The notes under the pieces are model-generated. The model was not told the DNA's origin. It did no database searches and was given only the letters and a program-made list of their open reading frames with translations. Below, in pieces: positions 26,185-35,047 of a DNA stretch of 64,000 bases. The stretch is from the NCBI RefSeq assembly GCF_001307155.1, contig NZ_CP012830.1:1240001-1304000 (forward strand). Direction: 5' to 3'. This stretch comes from Pseudomonas fluorescens. GTDB lineage: Bacteria; Pseudomonadota; Gammaproteobacteria; Pseudomonadales; Pseudomonadaceae. Position 1 is the first letter of the stretch; each line of letters begins with the position of its first letter. A program made the translations under genes and the position numbers.

Positions 26185-26460
26185 ATGAAGCGATCCGCCC
26201 TGGCCGGACTGCTTATCTGCGCGACACTGACAACCGCCCACGCCTTTGCCTCAAACGAGAGCGATATGTGCGCAAGGAATCTTCAAACACTCACCAGCGA
26301 ACTGGCCAATGCGACCAAGCTCGATGCCGCCACACAAAGCGACGCCACGAGCAAACTCCAGCAAGCCAAATCCGCCTATGACGCGAAAAACGACCGGGAA
26401 TGCGTAGCCCTGACGCAGCAAGCGCTGCAGTCCGTCCAAAGCCACAAGAACAGCCAGTAA
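26185..26460 (+). CDS. Small exported protein, unknown function
   Basis: 91 residues. Signal peptide MKRSALAGLLICATLTTAHA-FA with cleavage near 20-22, then a short helical, Gln/Ala/Lys-rich periplasmic domain with two cysteines (NESDMCARNLQTL and NDRECVALTQQAL) that could form a disulfide. AAGGAG lies 9 bases before the ATG. Small pseudomonad-type periplasmic protein that I do not recognise; lies just upstream of ssrA on the same strand. Confidence 0.8.
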   Translation: MKRSALAGLLICATLTTAHAFASNESDMCARNLQTLTSELANATKLDAATQSDATSKLQQAKSAYDAKNDRECVALTQQALQSVQSHKNSQ

Positions 26461-26492
26461 TCCGCCTCTGATACGCAAGCGTGGACAGAAGG

Positions 26493-26521
26493 TCGACTCG
26501 CCCCACGCATTGGCGTACACT
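26493..26521 (+). promoter_or_regulatory. Likely ssrA promoter
   Basis: TCGACT (26493-26498), 17-base spacer, TACACT (26516-26521), giving a pre-tmRNA leader of roughly 25 bases to be removed by RNase P. Confidence 0.45.
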
Positions 26522-26553
26522 GTGTTCACCTGCTGGTTACACACAGCAGGTTC

Positions 26554-26947
26554 GGGGCCGTTTAGGATTCGACGCCGGTTGCGAAACTTTAGGTGCATGC
26601 CGAGTTGGTAACAGAACTCGTAAATCCACTGTTGCAACTTCCTATAGTTGCCAATGACGAAACCTACGGGGAATACGCTCTCGCTGCGTAAGCAGCCTTA
26701 GCCCTTCCCTCCTGGTACCTTCGGGTCCAGCAATCATCAGGGGATGTCTGTAAACCCAAAGTGATTGTCATATAGAACAGAATCGCCGTGCAGTACGTTG
26801 TGGACGAAGCGGCTAAAACTTACACAACTCGCCCAAAGCACCCTGCCCGTCGGGTCGCTGAGGGTTAACTTAATAGACACGGCTACGCATGTAGTACCGA
26901 CAGCGGAGTACTGGCGGACGGGGGTTCAAATCCCCCCGGCTCCACCA
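26554..26947 (+). ncRNA. ssrA: Transfer-messenger RNA (tmRNA, SsrA)
   Basis: 394 nt. The 5' end GGGGCCGTTTAGGATTCGAC and 3' end GGTTCAAATCCCCCCGGCTC-CACCA pair as an alanyl acceptor stem with T-loop. The resume codon GCC begins at 26650 and the tag reading frame (26650-26691) encodes ANDETYGEYALAA then TAA, with the usual ALAA degron end. The CCA is genome-encoded. Works with SmpB to rescue stalled ribosomes. The 3' end is a well-known integration site for mobile DNA, and duplicated and foreign-looking DNA starts right after it. Confidence 0.97.
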
Positions 26948-26958
26948 AACGAAGCATC

Positions 26959-26990
26959 AACAAAGCCCGCCTAGTGCGGGCTTTGTTGCA
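26959..26990 (+). terminator. ssrA terminator
   Basis: Perfect 12-bp stem AACAAAGCCCGC / GCGGGCTTTGTT with loop CTAGT, 12 bases after the tmRNA CCA. The identical hairpin recurs at 29318 in copy 2. Confidence 0.85.
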
Positions 26991-26993
26991 TCT

Positions 26994-27018
26994 GGGGTTT
27001 GGGGCTTGGGGCTTGGGG
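26994..27018 (+). repeat. G-quadruplex-forming heptamer array
   Basis: Four GGGG runs (26994-26997, 27001-27004, 27008-27011, 27015-27018) separated by TTT, CTT, CTT: a TGGGGCT-type heptamer repeated four times just after the ssrA terminator. Copy 2 of the surrounding block has only one unit, so the array expanded in copy 1. Confidence 0.8.
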
Positions 27019-27507
27019 CTTGTTGCGCAAGCACTCTTTGTTGAAAGCCGGCCCGGAACGCGGCATTACGTTGTTTTCCAATCCGTGCCAGCAGCTCAAC
27101 CTCGCGATACTCAACCCGGATCAGGCCATGCTTGAAAACGACTTTCAGCTTGCCAGCCTCCACCTTGATATCCTCCGCGACCCGAATGTGAGCAGGTACG
27201 GCTACGCCTCGACTCGCAAGCCACCGCATTTGAAACCATCAACGCCGTGCTCTTCGCGATGCTAGACCCAGTCAGCAAAAAAATGATCGTTGCCTGCAAC
27301 TTCACTGGCATCACTCGCGGTGCTGTCCAAGCCTATTTCCTTGGCTACGTCCTAGCCGAACTCCATCGGGGGCACCCGTCAAAAATAAATTTCCCCCCTT
27401 TTCCACAGCTTTTATCTAATACTCGCGGCCGCCCTTAGCATCAGTGCCTTGTTGGTTGCCAAACGAAAGTTGAAGTTGTTGTAACTCAACCCATCTGACC
27501 GAACACC

Positions 27508-28872
27508 TCACCAAAACCAATAAGGCAGAAACTTTGGTGTCGGCTCATGGGCCAACTCCAAGTTGTAAGTAATAGAATTAAAGAAAAACATATCCAATAT
27601 AAGGAAAGCGATAGCACCAAAAGAAAAAATCACAAACTCACGATGTGGATGCGCGCAGAAACTCGACTCCATCCAGGGCCGAACTGCAACAAGGGAAATC
27701 AACCCCACTAACGCACCGAAATAGTTTGGCCGAAGAGGTGTCACAGCATAAAAACCATATGTAAATACAAGCAGCAACAGTCCCAGCCCAATAACTGGCA
27801 AGTTCAAGCAAAAGCCCAACAGCTTATCTCTGGCGCTTGCAAATAGTTGGCTGCGATCTACAAAAATGTAGGCAGCCAACAAGGAAATGGCGGGGGTAAT
27901 TGAAAGTACATAACGCGCCTTTTTAGAGCTTGGAATCGTGAACAGCACGACTACCACAAGGAGCCAGCCCGTGAGATACAAGAGCATGTTCGTGGTCGGA
28001 TGAGCTGAACGCTCAAAAAAGTACTTACCCGTCTTGATGATGACGCTCAAAGCAATAAAAGCGGTTACGCCATAGGTCAGCAAGCCTGCAGAGAAATAGA
28101 AGTAATAACGGGGCGCGTGATCACTGCCAAACCGCCCCAACCCCTGCATGATCAAGACCTCTTGTAGAAAGGCGTCACCACCTTGTACGTAGGCAGCCCA
28201 TGCCAGCACTGCAATACCTGTGGCCAGGACGAGGCCCGCGAACAAGGAGAACACCACCAGCATGCGCCACTGCCGGCTTAACAGATAATAGGAGGCAACT
28301 ACACTGGCAGGGCCGATCAGGCCAATAGGGCCACGAAATGCAAAGCCCAGCGCAAGCCCCGCGAGTACCAGTAGCAACCGAAAACGTTGTTTATGCACCT
28401 CTCCCGAATAGGCCAGGTAGAAGCACATCACGGTAAAAAGTGCAGGGTATACATCCAGCGCCAAGGAGTTTACGCCGTCCAAGAATGACCAAGTGAACAG
28501 AGCAAACACAACACCATAGGCACCCCATTTTTTTTCATGCAGCGCACCCAGCTTGTAAATAAACACCAGCATCAAGGCGGCGGCAACACAAAAAGGGAAA
28601 CCCATCGAAAGGATGGATACACGGCCAAACGGCAAGGAAACCAGATACACGAGGAGCGTGTTGAGCACCGTATAATCAGGGTATGGCTGCAGATCATCAG
28701 CGATTGGAAACAGCGTAATCCCATGCTGCAACATATACTGGGCAAAGTCGACAAAGCGCGTGGTGTAATTGAGCACGGCAGGCTTATATTGCAGAATAGC
28801 CAATATAACAAATGCCATTATGAAAATAAATGAGCATGGCTTATTTACAGCCACTTCCTTTAACCGTTTCAT
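27508..28872 (-). CDS. ArnT/PMT-like membrane glycosyltransferase
   Basis: 454 residues, about 11-12 membrane helices. Resembles the GT83 (ArnT) / protein-mannosyltransferase superfamily: a long first periplasmic loop after TM1 containing the acidic pair in RFVDFAQYMLQHG and DDLQPYPDYTVLNTLLVYLVSLPFG, in the position of the catalytic DE motif, GFAFRGPIGLIGPASVV further on, and TIPSSKKARYVLSITPAISLLAAY, a typical late loop (ArnT has a similar SKR-Y-LP segment). It would transfer a sugar from a polyprenyl phosphate to lipid A, glycan or protein in the periplasm; the acceptor is unknown. More AT-rich than its neighbours and bracketed by a direct repeat beside ssrA, suggesting horizontal acquisition. 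Confidence 0.8.
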   Translation of the reverse strand: MKRLKEVAVNKPCSFIFIMAFVILAILQYKPAVLNYTTRFVDFAQYMLQHGITLFPIADDLQPYPDYTVLNTLLVYLVSLPFGRVSILSMGFPFCVAAALMLVFIYKLGALHEKKWGAYGVVFALFTWSFLDGVNSLALDVYPALFTVMCFYLAYSGEVHKQRFRLLLVLAGLALGFAFRGPIGLIGPASVVASYYLLSRQWRMLVVFSLFAGLVLATGIAVLAWAAYVQGGDAFLQEVLIMQGLGRFGSDHAPRYYFYFSAGLLTYGVTAFIALSVIIKTGKYFFERSAHPTTNMLLYLTGWLLVVVVLFTIPSSKKARYVLSITPAISLLAAYIFVDRSQLFASARDKLLGFCLNLPVIGLGLLLLVFTYGFYAVTPLRPNYFGALVGLISLVAVRPWMESSFCAHPHREFVIFSFGAIAFLILDMFFFNSITYNLELAHEPTPKFLPYWFW

Positions 28873-29132
28873 GTGACCCTACCGCCCCTGAAAACGCGCA
28901 GGCTACCATGTTGTTTTTGGGTCATCCAGATTGCAAAAGTAAAGAGTTGTTAAAAGCAGTACAGCCTATTTATTCAAACTATCCAGATGCGTGCGCTTTC
29001 TGAATGCGAGCTGAACAGCACTTAAAAAAAGTGTACACACTCCATTACAGGCCTTGTTTTTTTACAGATAAACTCTAACAACGTGAAGACTCAGGGTGTT
29101 TAAAAAGTTGGTTTTAACTGACTCCGACAACC
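28873..29132. other. AT-rich spacer upstream of the glycosyltransferase
   Basis: No gene recognised. Low GC with several A/T runs and no similarity to neighbouring sequence; should contain the promoter of the leftward glycosyltransferase gene. It is part of the 28873-29942 stretch without an intact gene, the remainder being a truncated gene (29133-29298), repeat copy 2, and a 225-bp spacer before the porin. Confidence 0.5.
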
Positions 29133-29298
29133 TCATGACTCCGGCATCACTACCATCACTTCAGCAACTGCCCCCTCCTCGCCTTCCGCCAGATAGATAT
29201 GACCAATTGAGCTATTGAAATAGGTTGTTTCGCGGCAACCGATGCCGAGGGATTCGCCGGTCTCGAACTGAATCCGCACGCGCCCCGACAGGACCCCG
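29133..29298 (-). pseudogene. C-terminal fragment of a cupin-domain protein
   Basis: The minus strand encodes, without an N-terminus, SGRVRIQFETGESLGIGC, then RETTYFNSSIGHIYLAEGEE and AVAEVMVVMPES followed by TGA at 29133-29135. The pattern (S-G-x-V, a G-containing turn, YFNSSxGH, then a closing strand) resembles the cupin of XRE-cupin regulators. The frame continues only to where repeat copy 2 begins, so the 5' part has been lost or replaced. Family assignment is tentative; the truncation is evident. Confidence 0.5.
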
Positions 29299-29300
29299 GC

Positions 29301-29717
29301 CCACCAAACAAAGCATCAACAAAGCCCGCCTAGTGCGGGCTTTGTTGCATCTGGGGTTCTAGCTTGTTGCGCAAGCAACTCTGCCAGAAACGCGGCATGA
29401 CGTTGTTTCCCATTCCGGGCCTGCGGATCAACCTCGCGATACTCAACCTGGATCAGGCCCAGCTTGAAAACGACTTTCAGCTTGCCAGCCTTCCCCACCT
29501 CCCCCCTTGATATCCTCCGCATCCCGAATGCGAGCAAGTAAGGCTACGCCTCGACTCATAAACCACTGCATTTGAAATTGGTTACGCCACGCTCTTCGCG
29601 ATGCCAGACCTGGTCAGCAAAAGAAATGATCGATTCCCGCAACTCCACCAGCGTCATTCGCGGCGCTGTCCAAACCTGTTTCCTGGCTACGTCCTAACTG
29701 AACTCCATCGGGGACAC
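29301..29717. repeat. Duplicated block, copy 2
   Basis: Starts CCACCAAACAAAGCATCAAC and matches copy 1 (26942-27375), including the ssrA-type terminator and the CTCCATCGGGG end. The bases before it (CCCCGGCCCACCA) resemble the tmRNA 3' end (CCCCCGGCTCCACCA). Contains no intact gene. Confidence 0.8.
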
Positions 29718-29942
29718 ACTTCGTTTTCTTCTTCAGCGCCTTTTTTATATGCAGGTCAATGCAACGAACATCTAAAGATCGCGTAACCGAATTGTCATAT
29801 TCGAAGCCCTTAATGCGTTTCAAAATATTGCAGCGATTCAAATGCTTGGCATCAGCGCTGCAAAACTGCCGATGCATGGGTAACGGATTGCCTTGGATGA
29901 ACAAGTCCGTCGGCAGGGTGAATTACCCTGTGAACGAGATCC

Positions 29943-31298
29943 ATGATGATCAAGAAACTAGCCGTATCCCTCGTTGGCGCTTTGCTGGGAGGCGCGATGT
30001 TGCCTGCCCATGCGGACTTCATCGACGACAGCCATGCCGACTTGACCCTGCTCAACCGCTACCTCAATCAACAAGGCCGTGACGTGGTGGGCAGCACCGC
30101 CAAGGCCAAGAGTTACCGCGACTGGGGACAGGGTTTTCAGTTCAATTTCCGCTCCGGTTATACCGACGGTGCTGTGGGTTTCGGCCTGGATCTTGAGGCC
30201 TTTTACGGCCTCAAGCTCGACTCTGGTGGTGACCTGAATAACAAGGATCACCAGAGTCGTTATCCCGGCAGCATGTTCCCGCTGGATGATGGGAAATCCG
30301 CTAATGACTTTAGTGTCTTGAGCCCGACCTTCAAGATGCGCTTCCTCAAGGATGAGTTGCGCGTTGGTATGCTCAGCCAAAATAACCCGATGCTGGCCAA
30401 CACCGATGGGCGTCTGTACCACCAGACCAACACCGGCGTGCAACTGGTGTCGAAAGACCTGTCCGACTTCACCTTCACGGCTGGCGACATCGTCCGGACG
30501 AAAATTCGCAATGAAAGCAACGACAGTGACATGACCACTGGCGGCGGTGCGAAACTCAGCGACCGCTTCCTCTATGGCGGTGCTGACTATACAGGCCTTG
30601 CCGACACCACCTTAAGCCTGTGGTACTCCAAACTTCAGGACTACTACCAACAAGCCTTCATCGGCGCCAAGCACACCAGCGCGCTGCCGGTCGGTAGCCT
30701 CCTCAGTGATTTCCGCGCCTACCGCAGCCTGGGCGTAGGCGGCAACGCGAATGGCGACAGCGACTTTGCCACCGCGGGTTCTTACGGTGACGGCTTGACC
30801 AAGGGGCGTATTAACCAGTCCACTATCAGTTTGATGGAAAGCTACAGCCTGGCGGGCCACACCATTGGCTTGGGGGCCCAGAAAAACACCGGTGACAGTG
30901 ACTTCCCTTACCTGGACTCCGGGCTTAACAGTGGCGATGCCCGACAAGGTCCTGGCGCCGGCGCTGATACACCGGCACTGACCAACCTGCAACTGAACAA
31001 ATTCCAGCATGCTGGCGAAGAAACCTGGATGGCTCAGTACAAATACGACTTCGGTCAGTTGGGCATCAAAGGCCTTGGCTTTCTGGCCACCTACGCGCAC
31101 GGCGATAAGATCAAAGTAACTAAAGGCGGCGACAGCGAATGGGAGCGCGACTTGGCGCTGAGCTACCAGGTGCCTGATGGTAAGTTGAAGGGACTGGGCG
31201 TGACCTGGAAAAACGCCCAGGCCAACCCTAGCCTGACGGGCCAGACCAAGCAGGATGAAAACCGGCTCTACGTGAGTTATGTCGTACCGCTTTGGTAA
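29943..31298 (+). CDS. OprD-family outer-membrane porin
   Basis: 451 residues. Signal peptide MMIKKLAVSLVGALLGGAMLPAHA, mature start DFIDDSHADLTLLNRYLNQQGRDV, the conserved OprD N-terminus. Then YRDWGQGFQFNFRSGYTDGAVGFGLDLEAFYGLKLDSG and many alternating aromatic/polar strands of an 18-stranded barrel, ending with C-terminal aromatic WSYVVPLW-type (LYVSYVVPLW, terminal Trp). OprD porins take up basic amino acids, carboxylates or small peptides; the substrate class (OccD or OccK) cannot be fixed by eye. Own transcript with a strong terminator. Confidence 0.93.
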   Translation: MMIKKLAVSLVGALLGGAMLPAHADFIDDSHADLTLLNRYLNQQGRDVVGSTAKAKSYRDWGQGFQFNFRSGYTDGAVGFGLDLEAFYGLKLDSGGDLNNKDHQSRYPGSMFPLDDGKSANDFSVLSPTFKMRFLKDELRVGMLSQNNPMLANTDGRLYHQTNTGVQLVSKDLSDFTFTAGDIVRTKIRNESNDSDMTTGGGAKLSDRFLYGGADYTGLADTTLSLWYSKLQDYYQQAFIGAKHTSALPVGSLLSDFRAYRSLGVGGNANGDSDFATAGSYGDGLTKGRINQSTISLMESYSLAGHTIGLGAQKNTGDSDFPYLDSGLNSGDARQGPGAGADTPALTNLQLNKFQHAGEETWMAQYKYDFGQLGIKGLGFLATYAHGDKIKVTKGGDSEWERDLALSYQVPDGKLKGLGVTWKNAQANPSLTGQTKQDENRLYVSYVVPLW

Positions 31299-31311
31299 GC
31301 ACCGATAGTGC

Positions 31312-31339
31312 AAAAAAGCCCGCAAATGCGGGCTTTTTT
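31312..31339 (+). terminator. Intrinsic terminator after the OprD porin
   Basis: Perfect stem AAAAAAGCCCGC / GCGGGCTTTTTT, loop AAAT, 14 bases after the stop; functions in both directions toward the convergent GST gene. Confidence 0.9.
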
Positions 31340-31391
31340 ATACGTGCGCCAGGCATGGCGCGTTGCGCGTAAGCGCCCTCGCCGAGAGCGG

Positions 31392-32051
31392 TTAGGGGGA
31401 AACGTTATGTAAAGGACGCAAAGAATGTGGAGGCCCTTCAACCTTCAATGCCTCGCCCACTGCCGACCTTGCACTGACCCTCTGGAAATAGGCCTGCAAA
31501 TTGTCCCATGCCGATAGATCGATTTCTAATCGCTTGGCCCACGTTAGCATTGTGAACAGATAGGCGTCAGGGGCGCAAAACCCGTCCCCCATCAGGTAGT
31601 CCCTCTCGCGCAGCTCATGATCGACATACGCTAGTCGTGGCGAAACCAGGCGCCGCGTCGCGCTCTGCCCTTCGATCGTCTTCGCCAGAAAGTTTGCACT
31701 GACCCCGCCATGCCGCTCGGGCGTGATGAAGTTCTTGTGTACCTCGGTCGAAATGAAGCCAAGCCATTCCAGTGCGCGATAGCGCTCAAAGCGCCCCTGC
31801 GCCGGGAGAAGATTGCGCTCCGAGTGCTGATCCGAGATGTACTGCAGAATGACGGCACACTCGGTCAGGATCGCCCCATCGTCTGTTTTCAGGGTCGGCA
31901 CGTACGACTTCGGATTGATCAGGTCGTAATCTCCGCCGGACCACTGCTTACTCATCAGATCAACTTTCTCAAGCGAAAAGGAGGCGCCTGCTTCACGCAG
32001 GAGAATATGAGGAGCAAGGGAACTGGCCCCAGCCGCGTAGAACAAAATCAT
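31392..32051 (-). CDS. Glutathione S-transferase family protein
   Basis: 219 residues. N-terminal thioredoxin-like domain with MILFYAAGASSLAPHILLREAG (active-site Ser/Cys region of the beta class, here SSLAPH), the cis-Pro segment SYVPTLKTDDGAILTECAVILQYI (about 53-76), and an all-helical C-terminal domain (about 90-205) with the N-capping motif FCAPDAYLFTML. Lacks the Cys10 of classical beta GSTs. Divergent from a LysR gene that probably regulates it. The frame extends upstream to 32099, but ATG 32051 is the family start. Confidence 0.9.
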   Translation of the reverse strand: MILFYAAGASSLAPHILLREAGASFSLEKVDLMSKQWSGGDYDLINPKSYVPTLKTDDGAILTECAVILQYISDQHSERNLLPAQGRFERYRALEWLGFISTEVHKNFITPERHGGVSANFLAKTIEGQSATRRLVSPRLAYVDHELRERDYLMGDGFCAPDAYLFTMLTWAKRLEIDLSAWDNLQAYFQRVSARSAVGEALKVEGPPHSLRPLHNVSP

Positions 32052-32172
32052 GATTGTCTTCCCGTATTTGCTCACAGGGCGGTAAGCCTGATGATGCATG
32101 CAGGGACTATAGGGTTACGGGAAAAACCGGAAAACGCGTGCTGGCGCAACTCAAGTGTGCGAAATTGCACTC

Positions 32173-33024
32173 ATGATGAATTGGCAAGATCTGCACCATT
32201 TTGTTGTCGTTGCTCGCCTCGGCTCATTCACTGCCGCGGGGAAAGAGTTACGCGTCGATCACGCAACAGTGGGCCGACGTATTACGGCCCTTGAGACATC
32301 TCTCGGGATGAAACTGGTGGAGCGTCTGCCACGCTCATCGCGACTCACGGAGGACGGCTTGGCGCTGGCCGCGATTGCCATGCCGATGGAAGCCATCACC
32401 GATGCGATAGGCCGTCATGCACGTGGTACGGCTCCTTTGTCAGGGACCGTGAGACTGAGTGCTCTCCCCATTCTGGCGAGTGCATTGATAGCACCGAGTC
32501 TCGCCCGCTTGCGCTCGCACTATCCGGCCCTCAAGGTCATTCTCAGCGCGGCCTCAGGTGTTGCTTCACTTGAAAAGGGGGAGTCGGACGTCGCCATCGG
32601 GTTCGTACGACCTGAAACAGCCGGTCGCATTGTTCGCAAGGTAGGCTCAATGAAGCTCGGCCTCTATGCCAGCCCAGCGTATGCGTTGAGGCCCTCACCG
32701 ACCTGGACATTCATTGGCTTTGAGGAGGCGCTCCATCAAATTCCCCAACAGCGCTGGATACAACGCTTCGCAGATGGGCGCCCCTTCGTGCTTCAAAGTA
32801 GCGATGTCGCAACGCAGCTAGCTGCCGCACGAGCAGGCATCGGCGTGGCGATACTTCCCTGTTTTCTCGCTGATCGAGATACGGCGCTGGTCAAGATTGA
32901 GCTTGATGACGAACCGACAGCGCGGGATATCTGGATGTCTGTTCATGCTGACGTACGGCGCTCCCCCGCTGTACGCGTCACCATGGATCATCTGATTGAT
33001 CTACTGGGCCATGAACTGGGGTAG
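32173..33024 (+). CDS. LysR-family transcriptional regulator
   Basis: About 283 residues. HTH at residues 3-62 (MNWQDLHHFVVVARLGSFTAAGKELRVDHATVGRRITALETSLGMKLVERLPRSSRLTEDG); the effector-binding domain follows from about 85. The recognition helix reads HATVGRRITALE. Divergent from the GST gene with a 121-bp shared region, so likely its regulator. Two ATGs (32173 and 32176) are equally possible. Confidence 0.92.
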   Translation: MMNWQDLHHFVVVARLGSFTAAGKELRVDHATVGRRITALETSLGMKLVERLPRSSRLTEDGLALAAIAMPMEAITDAIGRHARGTAPLSGTVRLSALPILASALIAPSLARLRSHYPALKVILSAASGVASLEKGESDVAIGFVRPETAGRIVRKVGSMKLGLYASPAYALRPSPTWTFIGFEEALHQIPQQRWIQRFADGRPFVLQSSDVATQLAAARAGIGVAILPCFLADRDTALVKIELDDEPTARDIWMSVHADVRRSPAVRVTMDHLIDLLGHELG

Positions 33025-33067
33025 GTGCTGGGGCTTGGCTAACTCGGATTCGTAGCGGCACGTTTTC

Positions 33068-33097
33068 GTCAGGTGCGATTGTGTCGAGACACCTGAC
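33068..33097 (+). terminator. Hairpin between LysR and EamA genes
   Basis: Perfect 8-bp arms GTCAGGTG / CACCTGAC with a 14-base loop that itself holds GTGTCGAGACAC. No U-tract; a weak terminator or a processed 3' end. Confidence 0.35.
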
Positions 33098-33172
33098 CTA
33101 CCGAAATGGGAGCCCGGAAACGGTGCTCTGTCTTTCATCGCGCTCGTTCAAACATCGCCAGCTCCCCCGCTC

Positions 33173-34057
33173 CTATTCACCAGCCTGTGCAATCCGCACC
33201 CGCTCGCGCCCCTTCATCAACCCCACTGCAAGCGCCGACAGGATCAACGCAATAGAAATCCCTTCGTTGAAATCAACCCGATGCCCGAGCATCAGCATCG
33301 AGCCGGCGACGCCAAATACCGGTATCAGTAAAGACAGCGGTGCCACCCTCGAAACCGGGTACTCTCGCAGCAGTAGATTCCAGCCCCAATAACAGAAATG
33401 TGTCGCCGCGTAGACTTGAAACAACAGCGAGAACACTGACACCCATTCAAGGTGTGCGACCAGGGAGGTAAACGGAGCGGAACCGTGCGCCAGCCAGGTG
33501 AGCGCCAGTAAGGGGATCGGCGGGAACAGGCTGGCCCATACCACAAAGGCAAACATTTCCCGGACCTTTGACTGTTTGATGATGATGTTGCCGACACTCC
33601 AGCTAAATGCACTCACCAGCAACAAGCCATAACCCACTGTCGTTGCCTGGCCCGGGCTGCTGAAAATAATGCTGATCAAACCCAGCGCTGCAAGCCCCAC
33701 CCCAAGAGTCTGTCCAAGGCTCAATTGCTCGCGAAACAGCAACACCCCCCAACCCAAGGTAAAAAATGCACTGAACTGAATCAACAGGGCTGCGGTCCCT
33801 GGTGGCACACCCAGTTCGATGCCCAGGTTGATCAACGCCCACATCGCGACCCCGAAAATCAATCCATAGGCGGCCAACCACCCCATGGCGATCGACGGCC
33901 GCCGGACAAAAAACACCCACGGCAACGCCGCCAGCGTAAAGCGAAGAGCCGTCAGCAGCAGTGGATCAATAGCCGCCAGACCCAGTTTGGTGATGGGAAA
34001 GTTCAGACCCCAGACAGCCGTCACCAACACGGCCAGGATCAGGTGTTTTTTCTGCAT
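33173..34057 (-). CDS. EamA/DMT-family permease
   Basis: 294 residues, ten predicted membrane helices in two EamA repeats. Starts MQKKHLILAVLVTAVWGLNFPITKLGLAAIDPLLLTALRFTLAALPWVFFVRRP, typical for YdcZ/RhaT-like exporters, and has the second repeat from about 150 (LLLVSAFSWSVGNIIIKQSKVREMF). Probably effluxes amino acids or similar metabolites. Divergent from an AraC-family gene that likely controls it. Confidence 0.92.
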   Translation of the reverse strand: MQKKHLILAVLVTAVWGLNFPITKLGLAAIDPLLLTALRFTLAALPWVFFVRRPSIAMGWLAAYGLIFGVAMWALINLGIELGVPPGTAALLIQFSAFFTLGWGVLLFREQLSLGQTLGVGLAALGLISIIFSSPGQATTVGYGLLLVSAFSWSVGNIIIKQSKVREMFAFVVWASLFPPIPLLALTWLAHGSAPFTSLVAHLEWVSVFSLLFQVYAATHFCYWGWNLLLREYPVSRVAPLSLLIPVFGVAGSMLMLGHRVDFNEGISIALILSALAVGLMKGRERVRIAQAGE

Positions 34058-34176
34058 GAAGTTCTATTTCCAGTATGCCGGGCCAGTGGCTGTATGCCCC
34101 AACCGCGACGCCACTATGCGCAACAGGGGCAATGGCTCGCTTGCACTATCAGGTCATAAATCATTAAATTCGGGCC

Positions 34177-34959
34177 ATGCGCGAAACTGAAATAGATCCC
34201 TACGAAAACACTCCCCGCGATGCAGTGGTCACGGCCAATAACTATCTGGATGGCCAGCACTTTGCTCTGCATACGCACCGACGTGGCCAGTTTGCCTACG
34301 CCGCCTGTGGCGTCATCACGGTATTCACTCGCCAGGGCAACTGGGTCGTCCCCCCACAAAGAGCTATCTGGGTACCGGCGGGCGTCCCCCATGAGATGAG
34401 CATGAGCGGACCGGTGACCATGCTTAATACCTACATCCGTAACCGCGCCGCCGCTCGACTCGGTCTGCCTGCGCACTGCCAGGTATTCGGCGTCTCGGCA
34501 TTGCTCAAACAACTGCTGATCCGGGCCATGGACGTTCCGGCACTGTATGCCAAGGAAGATCTGGACGGACATTTGATGACCTTGCTGCTCCACGAAATAG
34601 CCGGCATGTCGCCCTTATCGCTCAATGCACCGCTGCCAAGCGAACCACGGCTGGTGCACGTCTGTCGAACGCTGCTGGAGCAACCGTCGCTGGAAACCGG
34701 AATTGATGATATGACTCGGCAGGTCGGGATGAGCCGCCGCACATTTACCCGGCTGTTTCGCCAACAAACCGGTATCAGCTTTGTCGAATGGCGTCAGCAG
34801 GCATGTCTGTTGGCGGCCGTGGTGCGTTTGGGTAACGGAGAGGCAATTACGCGGGTGGCAACTGATCTGGGCTATAGCAGCCCGAGTGCCTTCACCAGTG
34901 TTTTCCGTCGAGTACTGGGCGAAGTACCCAGTCGGTATTTCCCGAAAAAAATGCTTTGA
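34177..34959 (+). CDS. AraC-family transcriptional regulator
   Basis: 260 residues. N-terminal cupin sensor (HFALHTHRRGQFAYAACGVITVFTRQGNWVVPPQRAIWVPAGVPHEM, about 28-75) and C-terminal AraC HTH pair (LETGIDDMTRQVGMSRRTFTRLFRQQTGISFVEWRQQACLLAAV; ITRVATDLGYSSPSAFTSVFRRVLGEVPSRYF). Similar in layout to NimR/YqhC-type regulators of a neighbouring exporter, here the divergent EamA permease. Confidence 0.92.
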   Translation: MRETEIDPYENTPRDAVVTANNYLDGQHFALHTHRRGQFAYAACGVITVFTRQGNWVVPPQRAIWVPAGVPHEMSMSGPVTMLNTYIRNRAAARLGLPAHCQVFGVSALLKQLLIRAMDVPALYAKEDLDGHLMTLLLHEIAGMSPLSLNAPLPSEPRLVHVCRTLLEQPSLETGIDDMTRQVGMSRRTFTRLFRQQTGISFVEWRQQACLLAAVVRLGNGEAITRVATDLGYSSPSAFTSVFRRVLGEVPSRYFPKKML

Positions 34960-35047
34960 ACTTTCCCCGGCAGTCTCAAAATCCCCACAGACCTATCAAT
35001 AAACATTACCATTTACGACGTAACAGCCGAAAACGATGGAAACTCGA

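Larger units (their letters stand above)
26942..27375. repeat. Duplicated block, copy 1 (ssrA-adjacent)
   Basis: About 430 bp starting at the CCACCA of ssrA, repeated imperfectly at 29301-29717 in the same orientation. Identical stretches include 26952-26999 = 29311-29358 and 27130-27159 = 29462-29491; the rest carries many substitutions and small indels. On the minus strand both copies can be read as a short related peptide (KLKVVFKHGLIRVEYREVE in copy 1), frame-degraded elsewhere, so it is probably the remnant of a gene. The 26948-27507 gap has no credible intact gene. Confidence 0.8.

Noticed and set aside
26957..27229. Minus-strand ORF of about 90 codons in the ssrA-adjacent block as a real gene
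   Set aside because: The related ORF in copy 2 is rearranged and shorter, with indels between copies that break the frame; more likely degraded DNA.
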